A stretch of 64,000 nucleotides of DNA from a virus: positions 180,053 through 244,052 of IMG/VR virus record IMGVR_UViG_3300025009_000050; one strand, written 5' to 3'. Positions 54,919-61,810 of the stretch are shown piece by piece. The first letter of the stretch is position 1. Each line of letters opens with the position of its first letter. The notes beneath the pieces were generated by a model, which worked only from the letters and a program-made list of their open reading frames with translations, did not search any database and was not told the origin of the DNA. The position numbers and the translations under genes are program-made.

Positions 54919-55461
54919 ATGATGCCAGCTAAGATTGAAAAGTTAATACATGGTGAAACTGTATTCCGAGGAAAAAGGATGGCCGTAAGAGTTGATAAAG
55001 TGCAAGTGGATGATTGTAAGCCTACAATAAGAGAGGTCGTTGAATCTTGTAATGCTGTAGCTATATTAGGTATCGACAAGAGTAACAATATGATCTTTAT
55101 CAGGCAGTATAGGCATGCTGTAGGAAGAATACTTCTAGAACTTCCAGCTGGTAAGATAGATCCAGGCGAATCTAAATATATGGCTGGTCTAAGGGAATTC
55201 AAGGAGGAAACTGGATATACTGCTGGTAGCATTGAGACTCTACTTTCTGGTTTAAGTTCACCAGGATTCTTAACTGAGAATATACATATACTACTTGCAA
55301 CCGATCTCACTGAAGGCAATCCAGAGCCCACAGAGAATGAGAACATAGAAGTAGTCGGGATTCCAATTCCCGATGTATTGGGTAAGATAGATAGTGGTGA
55401 GATCAGCTGCCTCAAATCTATTGCAGCTGTATATGCTTATATGGTAAAAGTTCTTTCATAA
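54919..55461 (+). CDS. Nudix hydrolase, ADP-ribose pyrophosphatase-like
   Basis: A 180-residue protein with a complete Nudix box at 78-100 (GKIDPGESKY then LREFKEETGY). An SPGFLTE motif about 14 residues later is the hallmark of NudF-type ADP-ribose pyrophosphatases, which split ADP-ribose into AMP and ribose-5-phosphate. It starts behind AAGGAGG, just after the zinc-ribbon array. Substrate is inferred from the SPGF motif. Confidence 0.75.
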   Translation: MMPAKIEKLIHGETVFRGKRMAVRVDKVQVDDCKPTIREVVESCNAVAILGIDKSNNMIFIRQYRHAVGRILLELPAGKIDPGESKYMAGLREFKEETGYTAGSIETLLSGLSSPGFLTENIHILLATDLTEGNPEPTENENIEVVGIPIPDVLGKIDSGEISCLKSIAAVYAYMVKVLS

Positions 55462-55475
55462 CTGGAGGTTAATAT

Positions 55476-55640
55476 GTGTTTCTTATGCCTATGCCAGCAC
55501 CTATAATTAAACCGCCGGATATCTCTATTGTTACTCCACCTTCAATAGTAGAGTTAGTGATATTTTATGGGATGATAGGATCGCTATTTATTGCAGTACT
55601 AGTATCTCTATATATATTCATCATTACTTATAGGAGGTAA
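55476..55640 (+). CDS. 54-residue membrane protein (GTG start)
   Basis: GTG 55476 behind TGGAGGTTAA. A Pro-rich N-terminus then one membrane segment (VIFYGMIGSLFIAVLVSLYI). Ends just before the next GTG-starting gene. Confidence 0.5.
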   Translation: MFLMPMPAPIIKPPDISIVTPPSIVELVIFYGMIGSLFIAVLVSLYIFIITYRR

Positions 55641-55641
55641 G

Positions 55642-55812
55642 GTGTATAATTTAGTTAAAAACTGTGGATTCTTCAGTAATGGAATATGTAAATCAGCACC
55701 ATGTTCTAAAACAGGCGATAAGTTTTGCTGTATAAATTGCTCTAAGTTAAGTGCTGACTGCTCTTGTGCAACATTAAGTAGAAGAATAAAGGAGTTAGAT
55801 AACAATGGGTAG
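55642..55812 (+). CDS. Cys-rich miniprotein family member (GTG start)
   Basis: GTG 55642 behind AGGAGGTAAG. NCGFFSNGICKSAPC and FCCINCSKLSADCSC, the family pattern. Overlaps the next gene. Confidence 0.6.
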   Translation: MYNLVKNCGFFSNGICKSAPCSKTGDKFCCINCSKLSADCSCATLSRRIKELDNNG

Positions 55813-55975
55813 GTGTGTTAGTTGTGGAACTAAGGTCAACAGAGAAGAGAACATGGAAATGCTTGAGGACATATTTGAATCTGTTGACCTGTGTGGTGTT
55901 GAGTCACTACCTGAAGATGCACAGGTTGTCTATGAGGATAAGATGTGCTGGCAATGTTATGAGAAGAGGTGTTAA
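55805..55975 (+). CDS. 56-residue zinc-binding protein
   Basis: ATG 55805 overlapping the previous stop. CVSCGTK and CWQCYEK pairs. Function unknown. Confidence 0.6.
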   Translation: MGRCVSCGTKVNREENMEMLEDIFESVDLCGVESLPEDAQVVYEDKMCWQCYEKRC

Positions 55976-56021
55976 TTTACTGCTCTCACCTCTTTTCATG
56001 AGAGGTGTATGGAGTAAATTA
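55973..56021 (+). promoter_or_regulatory. Nested long hairpin before the 56036 gene
   Basis: Outer stem TAATTTACT/AGTAAATTA (9 bp) encloses an inner stem CACCTCT/AGAGGTG (7 bp). The last base of the outer stem lies just before AGGAGG of the next gene, so the structure could control its translation. Confidence 0.55.
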
Positions 56022-56035
56022 TAGGAGGAATGCTA

Positions 56036-56383
56036 ATGTTTGATGTAAAGGTATTTCAGTTTATACTAACTAATGATAAAATTCTACTTGTTGAAGCAGA
56101 CAGCATATCTGAAGCTTTCCAGGATCAACAGTTGTGGAATTTACGTGCAACTGAAATAAAAGATTTCAAACAGTTGAATTACCTCGAATTAAAAGATAAA
56201 ATAATTTATGCAGCAGACGATGTTGGTATTTTTAAAGTTCAGAATACTAATTTTATTGAAGTTATTAGAAATATTCCTAATTTGAAACAGCGTGATATCA
56301 TTACATGGGAATATGCAAGACATAAACGCATGTATAGAGTTATGATATTCAATACTCATATTATACTTACCACAGCTAATTAG
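56036..56383 (+). CDS. 115-residue protein of unknown function
   Basis: ATG 56036 behind AGGAGGAA and the nested hairpin. Mixed alpha/beta. Function unknown. Confidence 0.55.
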   Translation: MFDVKVFQFILTNDKILLVEADSISEAFQDQQLWNLRATEIKDFKQLNYLELKDKIIYAADDVGIFKVQNTNFIEVIRNIPNLKQRDIITWEYARHKRMYRVMIFNTHIILTTAN

Positions 56384-56394
56384 GAGGGTGCAAT

Positions 56395-56970
56395 ATGCAA
56401 TATGTTAGTTTGGAAGATAATACTTTAGATCTACAAACTGGCTCAAGAGTCTTCTCAAACTTTATATTTGACTACTTATTTAAGTATAAAGTATATCTAT
56501 TTCAATCCATAGTTGTCATTTGCATAGGAACTGACCGTTCCACAGGTGACAGCTTAGGACCGTTAACTGGACATATACTGAGCTCAATGGATAATGAGTT
56601 CCACTTGTATGGAACATTAGATAAGCCAGTTGGTGCAAGTGATTTAGAAGAAACAATTGAGATAATTAATGCTAATCACCCAGGTGCATTCATAATTGCT
56701 ATTGATGCTTGTCTTGGCAAATCAGAGAATATAGGACATGTACGCATAGAAGATGGCCCTATACACCCTGGATCTGGTGTAAATAAGAAATTACCTCCCG
56801 TAGGATGCATTCATATTATTGGAATAGTAAATGTAGCTGGCTATATGGAATACCTTGTTTTACAAAATACCAGATTGAATATTGTAATGAAGATGGCTAA
56901 CATCATAGCTCCTGCATTGAATTCAGCTATCAGTAGATATAATTTACTAATCAGTAAAACTGCTGTATAA
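56395..56970 (+). CDS. YyaC/DUF1256-family sporulation-type protein
   Basis: A 191-residue protein with the full YyaC signature: CIGTDRSTGDSLGPLTG, then YGTLDKPVGASDLEE, AIDACLG, DGPIHPGSGVNKKLPPVG and GIVNVAGYMEYLVLQNTRLN. In spore formers the family is thought to be a peptidase-like protein related to hydrogenase maturation and spore (GPR) proteases. Finding it in a phage suggests a spore-forming host and possibly interference with, or adaptation to, sporulation. Confidence 0.85.
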   Translation: MQYVSLEDNTLDLQTGSRVFSNFIFDYLFKYKVYLFQSIVVICIGTDRSTGDSLGPLTGHILSSMDNEFHLYGTLDKPVGASDLEETIEIINANHPGAFIIAIDACLGKSENIGHVRIEDGPIHPGSGVNKKLPPVGCIHIIGIVNVAGYMEYLVLQNTRLNIVMKMANIIAPALNSAISRYNLLISKTAV

Positions 56971-57000
56971 TGAGCTTGGGGCCAGCTTAGCCCCGCCAGA

Positions 57001-57076
57001 GGAGGAGAGCCTGGGTTCGAATCCCAGTAGCACTGATCATGCTATAGCCAAGTGGTCCAAGGCGCCTCCATGACTT
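57001..57076 (+). tRNA. tRNA halves in permuted order (3' half before 5' half)
   Basis: 57001-57035 reads as the 3' half of a tRNA: GGAGG (anticodon stem 3' strand), AGAGC variable loop, CTGGG-TTCGAAT-CCCAG T-arm, TAGCACT acceptor 3' strand and G73. 57038-57076 reads as the 5' half: CATGCTA acceptor 5' strand, T8, GCC/GGC D-stem with G18G19 and A21, G26, CCTCC anticodon stem 5' strand and T33. CCTCC and GGAGG pair fully, and 5 of 7 acceptor pairs form. G15 and C48 can form the Levitt pair. The acceptor strands are joined by a short loop. It could be a circularly permuted tRNA, a remnant of a tandem tRNA array, or a tRNA-like leader. The anticodon cannot be set, and the top acceptor pairs are mismatched. 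Confidence 0.55.
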
Positions 57077-57093
57077 TATCAAGGAGTGGTTAT

Positions 57094-57492
57094 ATGCAAT
57101 TCATAGTTTGTGCTTGTAGTAAGAATGTTGATACTAGAGCAGTTGATCTTCCTAATATAGAAGTTGGATTAAAACTGCTGGGTGAACTGAGAAAGGCAGC
57201 AGGTAAGGATCTTGATATCTCAGTTATTAAGTCGTATGTAAATTCTTATTCTGAATATAGAGTTGAAATTGCAATTCCTGAAAAACTTGCTATTCAGTGC
57301 AATGATCTATTCAATGATAAGAATATTGTATATATTAAGGTTCCAGATAAGCATCTTAATCAATATGCAAGTATTGTCCCAATTATAGATCTAGAAGGTG
57401 ATATCCCTTCTGCTCACATGGAGTACCATCTTGATGGAGATAAATTCATTAAGGATTGGATGGAGGCAGGATGTCCGACAACATTACTATAA
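57094..57492 (+). CDS. 132-residue protein downstream of the tRNA-like element
   Basis: Start set at ATG 57094 behind AAGGAG, seven bases after the tRNA-like 5' half. Mixed alpha/beta, with NIEVGLKLLGELRKAAGKDL and EYRVEIAIPEKLAIQC. No domain was recognised. The CTCC in the tRNA-like element could pair with this gene's AAGGAG, suggesting coupled control. Confidence 0.55.
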   Translation: MQFIVCACSKNVDTRAVDLPNIEVGLKLLGELRKAAGKDLDISVIKSYVNSYSEYRVEIAIPEKLAIQCNDLFNDKNIVYIKVPDKHLNQYASIVPIIDLEGDIPSAHMEYHLDGDKFIKDWMEAGCPTTLL

Positions 57493-57701
57493 TTGAATGC
57501 ACTGAATTCAAAGATGGGATGTGCAGTATAATGTGCCCCAGATTAAAGAGAAAGATATTGCACGAAGAAGTAGAACCTAACGCGGATTTAATGGTATGCT
57601 GCATAAACTGCTCTCAACTTGAAGCAGATTGTAATTGTGGTACAATTAGAAGTTGCATCAGGAATGGAGTGAAGTTCTTTGTTACACATTCGAACAGCTG
57701 A
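57471..57701 (+). CDS. Cys-rich miniprotein family member
   Basis: Start set at ATG 57471 behind GGAGG, inside the previous gene's end. ECTEFKDGMCSIMC and VCCINCSQLEADCNC, the family pattern. Function unknown. Confidence 0.6.
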   Translation: MSDNITIIECTEFKDGMCSIMCPRLKRKILHEEVEPNADLMVCCINCSQLEADCNCGTIRSCIRNGVKFFVTHSNS

Positions 57702-58020
57702 TATGAGTTATAACGGACTTAGTGGTCTTGATATAACAAGAAAGACAGCTGATATAACTGGTGATGAGACATTCGCTCCTAGTTGGAAAATTGTACGTGA
57801 TCATCAACAAGGTAAGATAACTGATGACCAGTACATAGAAGTCTATTATAAGATGATGCTCGATTCACAGATTAAGTATGCTGATAGGTGGAAGTGGCTA
57901 CTAGATCAGAATTATATAGTTCTTAAGTGCTTCTGTAAGAAGAATAAATTCTGTCATAGAATAGTATTAGCCCTGATACTTAAGAGCTTAGGGGCTAAAT
58001 ACTTAGGAGAAGTTGCATGA
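57679..58020 (+). CDS. DUF488-like protein (TTG start)
   Basis: TTG 57679 behind GGAGTGA. LDITRKTADITGDETFAPSW, ITDDQYIEVYYKMM, VLKCFCKKNKFCHRIVLA and GAKYLGE match the DUF488 pattern, including the Cys-rich 'CFC...FCHR' loop. DUF488 proteins are of unknown function, often near restriction or stress genes. Confidence 0.65.
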   Translation: MLHIRTADMSYNGLSGLDITRKTADITGDETFAPSWKIVRDHQQGKITDDQYIEVYYKMMLDSQIKYADRWKWLLDQNYIVLKCFCKKNKFCHRIVLALILKSLGAKYLGEVA

Positions 58021-58202
58021 GTGTATTAAAATGTGAGAATTATGTAGAAGGATATTGTACAAAACATTGTAATACAATTAATCTAGATTGCACAGTAAAC
58101 AACAGAAAGGTTCATTCAATTTGTTGCTTAAATTGTGCTTTAAGAAATAAAAGTTGCTACTGCTCTACAGTAGCAAACCTAGTTGAAATATGGCTTTGCT
58201 AG
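58017..58202 (+). CDS. Cys-rich miniprotein family member
   Basis: ATG 58017 overlaps the previous stop (ATGA). KCENYVEGYCTKHC and ICCLNCALRNKSCYC, the family pattern. Function unknown. Confidence 0.6.
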   Translation: MSVLKCENYVEGYCTKHCNTINLDCTVNNRKVHSICCLNCALRNKSCYCSTVANLVEIWLC

Positions 58203-58331
58203 TTACACTATATGTGTTTCTATACAGTTACGCCATAGGTACCTGCCTAGGTGTAATCTATCCCGTATAAGTTAGTTGATTGACCTTAATAAGCTGGAAG
58301 GAGGTAGCACTTAATTTCACACATCATACTA

Positions 58332-58366
58332 AGGTGGTAGTCTCCTCTACCACCTATTCTTTTTTT
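58332..58366 (+). terminator. Strong intrinsic terminator
   Basis: AGGTGGTAG and CTACCACCT form a 9-bp stem with a 6-base loop, followed by ATTCTTTTTTT. Confidence 0.8.
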
Positions 58367-58380
58367 AAGGAGGTGTTCTG

Positions 58381-58527
58381 ATGGGAGATATACTGTTTGG
58401 ATACTTTTTTGTACTACTACTTATTGTACTAACATGCGGTGCTGCGTACGCTATATATATGATGTATTTATCGTTCATAGAAGAAAGGAGGAAGCATAAA
58501 GAGAAAGAAGCTAAATATAAGTTATGA
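58381..58527 (+). CDS. 48-residue membrane protein
   Basis: ATG 58381 behind AAGGAGGTG. One long hydrophobic segment then a charged tail (EERRKHKEKEAKYKL). Function unknown. Confidence 0.6.
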   Translation: MGDILFGYFFVLLLIVLTCGAAYAIYMMYLSFIEERRKHKEKEAKYKL

Positions 58528-58544
58528 CGAGGAGGGAGTAAACT

Positions 58545-58700
58545 ATGGGTTTTTGGTCATATATCGGGTTATTAATATGCATCATGGCTACTGGTGTTAC
58601 CGTCATAGTGCTATATTTTTTAGTCATGACTATCATTGATAATATTAATGATAGGAGGGAAATACGTAATCAAAACAATCAAAGAGATGTTGACCAATAA
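58545..58700 (+). CDS. 51-residue membrane protein
   Basis: ATG 58545 behind GAGGGAG. N-terminal membrane segment (YIGLLICIMATGVTVIVLYF). The next gene's ribosome site lies inside it. Function unknown. Confidence 0.55.
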   Translation: MGFWSYIGLLICIMATGVTVIVLYFLVMTIIDNINDRREIRNQNNQRDVDQ

Positions 58701-58953
58701 TAAACTTGAACTTGCAATAATACTCTTAGCTGGCATTATAATCGCCGTATCTCTGTATCCTATAGGACTTAATGCAGCCATCAAACATACCCTTCAAATA
58801 CCAAGGAATTTATATCCACACCAAGTTATAACTATACTAACATACCTAAGTACAAGTTATTTTTTATATTACGTCCAAGTAATCTTCTTTATATCGATGT
58901 TTAGTGTTGCTGTATTTGGGCTTAAAAAGCATTATACTAGTAGGGCTGAATAG
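58666..58953 (+). CDS. Membrane protein with uncertain non-AUG start
   Basis: AGGAGG at 58653-58658 points to a start near 58666-58669 (GTA or ATC), as no ATG, GTG or TTG lies at the right distance; the next in-frame ATG is 58687. Two membrane segments (LELAIILLAGIIIAVSLYPI; YYVQVIFFISMFSVAVFGL). The stop lies inside the following terminator. Confidence 0.45.
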   Translation, partial: VIKTIKEMLTNNKLELAIILLAGIIIAVSLYPIGLNAAIKHTLQIPRNLYPHQVITILTYLSTSYFLYYVQVIFFISMFSVAVFGLKKHYTSRAE

Positions 58954-58970
58954 TATCAGCCCTATTTTTG
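58942..58970 (+). terminator. Intrinsic terminator overlapping the stop codon
   Basis: AGGGCTGA and TCAGCCCT (8 bp) with a 6-base loop, followed by ATTTTTG. Confidence 0.75.
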
Positions 58971-58988
58971 TTGAGAAGGAGTGATGCT

Positions 58989-59213
58989 ATGGATATTGAA
59001 ACATTAAAAGAACATTATGCTAAGAGTGGATTTGTATTCTTCGGTTTTACTGCAGAGGGCAAACTTATATTCGCTCGCAAATGTGTTTCAGGAATTCAGT
59101 ATGTAAAGGTGAAACAAAATGGTATACAAGATACTGGTATACCTGCTATAATATCTACTGAAGATGCAGAAATTATGTATCTTACATATCAAGAATTTTA
59201 CGGAGGTGATTGA
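58989..59213 (+). CDS. 74-residue protein of unknown function
   Basis: Start set at ATG 58989 behind AAGGAGTGAT. Beta-rich (FVFFGFTAEGKLIFARK). Function unknown. Confidence 0.55.
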   Translation: MDIETLKEHYAKSGFVFFGFTAEGKLIFARKCVSGIQYVKVKQNGIQDTGIPAIISTEDAEIMYLTYQEFYGGD

Positions 59214-59214
59214 G

Positions 59215-59397
59215 CTGACTAGTTTACTAGATAGCATACCTTTATTAACTATGGATCTAGCCTATGTCGAAAAACCAGATCCTGTGCTTAATGAGAAAAA
59301 GGAGCTTGTACCTGATATAGGTTGGATGCTAAGCCCACGTTTTATCTTAGATATAGGTGTTATAGCTAATAATTGGAAGATTGCTATACTTAATTAG
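59215..59397 (+). CDS. 60-residue protein with likely CUG start
   Basis: GGAGGTGAT is followed by CTG at 59215; no ATG lies at the right spacing (GTG and ATT overlap the ribosome site). The product starts (M)TSLLDSIPLLTMDLAYVEKP. Start codon uncertain. Confidence 0.45.
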   Translation: MTSLLDSIPLLTMDLAYVEKPDPVLNEKKELVPDIGWMLSPRFILDIGVIANNWKIAILN

Positions 59398-59405
59398 GAG
59401 GATAT

Positions 59406-59570
59406 ATGATCTGCATCAATTGTAAGAAGGCTGCTGCACTCAAGAAGAGTTTATTCTGTAGTAAGAAGTGCAGTGCTAGATGGAGATCTGCCTTTGGCAA
59501 TCGAGATGAGTTTAAACTCATTGGTGCTCCTAGACTTAAAGAATTAAAAGAAAAATATTTGGGGGTGTAA
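59406..59570 (+). CDS. 54-residue zinc-knuckle protein
   Basis: ATG 59406 behind AGGAGGATAT. CINC and CSKKC pairs then a charged helix. Function unknown. Confidence 0.55.
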   Translation: MICINCKKAAALKKSLFCSKKCSARWRSAFGNRDEFKLIGAPRLKELKEKYLGV

Positions 59571-59572
59571 AC

Positions 59573-60106
59573 TTGCCACCAAGTCTTAGTGAATTGTTAA
59601 AATTCCTAGGTAATGCCAAGACAGTGAATATTGGATTACTCAGACGTAAGTATAATGCTGAGCAAAACTATGAACTATATAAAGGTAGGCTTGAGGAAGC
59701 CTTTGAAGTATACAGCAAGGAAGAAGCTATAATGGAAGGTCTTAAAGCTCGCTATGAACGTAAAGTTGAGGAACTTAAAGCATACGGTAAAACTCTTCAA
59801 GAGAAATATGCTGAATATGAGCGAGCTGCTGATACGTTAGATGAGATCGATAATGAAATTCTGATGGCTAATGGTAGACCTAAAGTAGAAGCACCTAAAC
59901 CTAAGCCTAAGCCTCGTAAGAAAATGACTGTAGCTGAAGCCTTTGCTGTAATGGAACTGCAACAAACCAGGGACATGAACGTTATCCGTAGTAAATATCG
60001 TGACCTGGCTAAAGTTCTTCACCCTGATAGGAAAGATACAGGGAGTGAGGTAAAGTTTAAAGTTCTCAACGAAGCCCATACTATAATAAAGGAGTGGGCG
60101 GAATGA
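59573..60106 (+). CDS. Coiled-coil protein with C-terminal J-domain (TTG start)
   Basis: TTG 59573 behind GGGGGTG. The N-terminal two thirds form a long charged coiled coil (EEAFEVYSKEEAIMEGLKAR). The C-terminus has a J-domain-like helix pair with HPD at 150-152 (YRDLAKVLHPDRKD). It probably recruits the host DnaK chaperone. Overlaps the next J-protein gene by four bases. Confidence 0.7.
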   Translation: MPPSLSELLKFLGNAKTVNIGLLRRKYNAEQNYELYKGRLEEAFEVYSKEEAIMEGLKARYERKVEELKAYGKTLQEKYAEYERAADTLDEIDNEILMANGRPKVEAPKPKPKPRKKMTVAEAFAVMELQQTRDMNVIRSKYRDLAKVLHPDRKDTGSEVKFKVLNEAHTIIKEWAE

Positions 60107-60663
60107 GTATATTAAAGTTCTGGTATACACTGTTCTTTAAATCCAAGTCAACCAAGATAAATGTTATTGGTAATGAGCTTGGTAGTGACGCAAATAATGC
60201 CTCTCTTATGATCTTCCTTTCGTCTATAGTAGTATCTTATGTACTTTATGATATCTTATTCTCACTGCTATCTCTCACAGCATTAATTCATGAAATCATT
60301 GTATTATACATCATACGTAAATATCGTCTTTATTATTCCAACATACAAATGATTGAAAGACAAGAAGTAACAAAAGAGGCCATAAAGGAATGGGCCAAGA
60401 AGATACACGAGGAACGTGCTAAGCTTGCTCAAGAAAAATTAAGTACTACTCAGAGGAATAACCTGATTAGTAAGACAGTTGAGGATTGGCTAGTAGTTCT
60501 AAATCTTGAACCTAAAGTCAGTAGTCTTAATCTAAAGATGATTAAGGATAGGTACTGGAAACTAGCTCAACGTTATCATCCGGACAATAAGGACACTGGT
60601 GATCATGATAGATTTGCAGAGATCAACCAGGCTTATCATAATTTAAATTCATTATTGAGGTGA
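60103..60663 (+). CDS. Membrane protein with C-terminal J-domain
   Basis: Start set at ATG 60103 behind AAGGAG. Two hydrophobic segments (LMIFLSSIVVSYVLYDILFS; LSLTALIHEIIVLYII) then a charged helix and a C-terminal J-domain with HPD at 159-161 (YWKLAQRYHPDNKD). It would position the DnaK system at the membrane. Confidence 0.7.
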   Translation: MSILKFWYTLFFKSKSTKINVIGNELGSDANNASLMIFLSSIVVSYVLYDILFSLLSLTALIHEIIVLYIIRKYRLYYSNIQMIERQEVTKEAIKEWAKKIHEERAKLAQEKLSTTQRNNLISKTVEDWLVVLNLEPKVSSLNLKMIKDRYWKLAQRYHPDNKDTGDHDRFAEINQAYHNLNSLLR

Positions 60664-60668
60664 TAAAA

Positions 60669-60923
60669 ATGGAATTCTATGCACTTGATCTATCACTTTT
60701 AATTATCATGAGCATGTCTATCATTGTCTGTATATACGAGAAACATTATATTCAGGCTGGTACTTGTGTTGGATATATTATAATTATATTGCATACGTTA
60801 TTCGATGCTGCCTTTTCTTCTTTCCCGACTTATGCATTACATCCATTTGTATATATATTAATCTTTGTACAATCATACTTAGTATTCTCATACTTTATAG
60901 ATAATAAAGGAGTAATTCAGTGA
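60669..60923 (+). CDS. 84-residue membrane protein
   Basis: Start set at ATG 60669 behind GAGGTGAT. Three hydrophobic segments. Overlaps the next gene's GTG. Function unknown. Confidence 0.55.
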   Translation: MEFYALDLSLLIIMSMSIIVCIYEKHYIQAGTCVGYIIIILHTLFDAAFSSFPTYALHPFVYILIFVQSYLVFSYFIDNKGVIQ

Positions 60924-61156
60924 TACATGTTCCTTCATTTGGTATATCGGCTCTTATCATTGCAATAATCCTTTTAGTCTATCTTCTATGGAAGAAACAT
61001 CACAATGAAGCATTAGCCTATTTATTTTTTATAGCAGGTGTATCCATAAAGCTGTTTCTTGGCCCTGAGGTGCTAGTGATATCTATGGGCTTTATGTCTC
61101 TTACATTAGGAACTGCAATAGTTTCTATCATCTATAACAATGAGAGGACACTATAA
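60920..61156 (+). CDS. 78-residue membrane protein (GTG start)
   Basis: GTG 60920 behind AAAGGAG, overlapping the previous stop. Two to three hydrophobic segments. The stop lies within a hairpin. Function unknown. Confidence 0.55.
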   Translation: MIHVPSFGISALIIAIILLVYLLWKKHHNEALAYLFFIAGVSIKLFLGPEVLVISMGFMSLTLGTAIVSIIYNNERTL

Positions 61157-61165
61157 TGTGTCCTC
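61144..61165. terminator. Hairpin at the end of the membrane-gene run
   Basis: GAGGACAC-TATAAT-GTGTCCTC, an 8-bp stem near the 61156 stop. It also overlaps the end of the possible minus-strand ORF, so it could act in both directions. Confidence 0.55.
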
Positions 61166-61358
61166 AAAATGACCAAATAGGATTATAAAAGTGACTCAAC
61201 AAGCGGAAGTAGCAATCAGAGGTATATAGTGGGATTTGATCATAGTTATCCTTAAGCCAGTTCTTTATTAGTAATGATTCATTACATTCAGTAGTGTTAT
61301 AGTCTTGTATGATGTAGTTGAGACTTATGCACTTTAATTGTAAATCAGAACTAATCAT
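61164..61358 (-). CDS. Possible minus-strand ORF
   Basis: A 64-residue ORF starting at 61358, divergent from 61608. No clear ribosome site. Its stop falls in the bidirectional hairpin. Included with low confidence. Confidence 0.3.
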   Translation of the reverse strand: MISSDLQLKCISLNYIIQDYNTTECNESLLIKNWLKDNYDQIPLYTSDCYFRLLSHFYNPIWSF

Positions 61359-61607
61359 TCATGAGGTTTAATATCCATTAGTGATTAGTTAGTTCTGATA
61401 AGTGAGTAAACTTACTTCTTTATGATGCATGTTATATATTTATTAATCATGTATCATTAATATATACTCAATGAGTATTGAAGCATTACTAATGAAGAAG
61501 TTTTAAGCTCCCAAAACCATTATACAGTAATGGGCTTATCTGTGTCAAGTTTTATTCCGCTCCTTAACATAAACTTAACACTATCTTAACATTTAGGAAG
61601 TAACAGG
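61359..61607. promoter_or_regulatory. Control region with 11-bp-period TTAACA repeats
   Basis: CTTAACA occurs three times at exactly 11-bp spacing (61563-61569, 61574-61580, 61585-61591), matching the B. subtilis PhoP box layout (TT-[A/T/C]-ACA repeats). An interrupted palindrome ATACTCA-A-TGAGTAT lies at 61464-61478, and a CCATTA/TAATGG hairpin further on. The last TTAACA is only 16 bases before the start codon, which is close for a PhoP promoter. Confidence 0.45.
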
Positions 61608-61796
61608 ATGGAAGAAAAAGAAACGTGTTACCGTTGTAGGTATATGAGACAATATACTCATTTCTATGCTGATTATTCATCTCTGTATGAATGTCTGAAA
61701 CCTAATAATGATCATAACACTTCACTGTACTATGATAAGCGTATGGAAATAAAAGACCCTACAATTAGTAAAGGGTGTTTTGAGATGAAAAAATAG
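61608..61796 (+). CDS. 62-residue Cys-containing protein
   Basis: ATG 61608 behind AGGAAG. CYRC near the N-terminus and two later Cys. First gene of the right-end operon. Function unknown. Confidence 0.5.
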   Translation: MEEKETCYRCRYMRQYTHFYADYSSLYECLKPNNDHNTSLYYDKRMEIKDPTISKGCFEMKK

Positions 61797-61810
61797 ACTA
61801 GGAGGTTACA

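Noticed and set aside
56959-57035. An ordinary, unpermuted tRNA ending at 57035
   Set aside because: The T-arm and acceptor 3' strand are good, but upstream bases give no D-arm with G18G19, and no anticodon arm with T33 pairs correctly. The only strand that pairs with GGAGG lies downstream.
57052-57093. An upstream start for the 57094 gene
   Set aside because: It would place coding sequence inside the tRNA-like element and lacks a ribosome site, while ATG 57094 has AAGGAG at good spacing.
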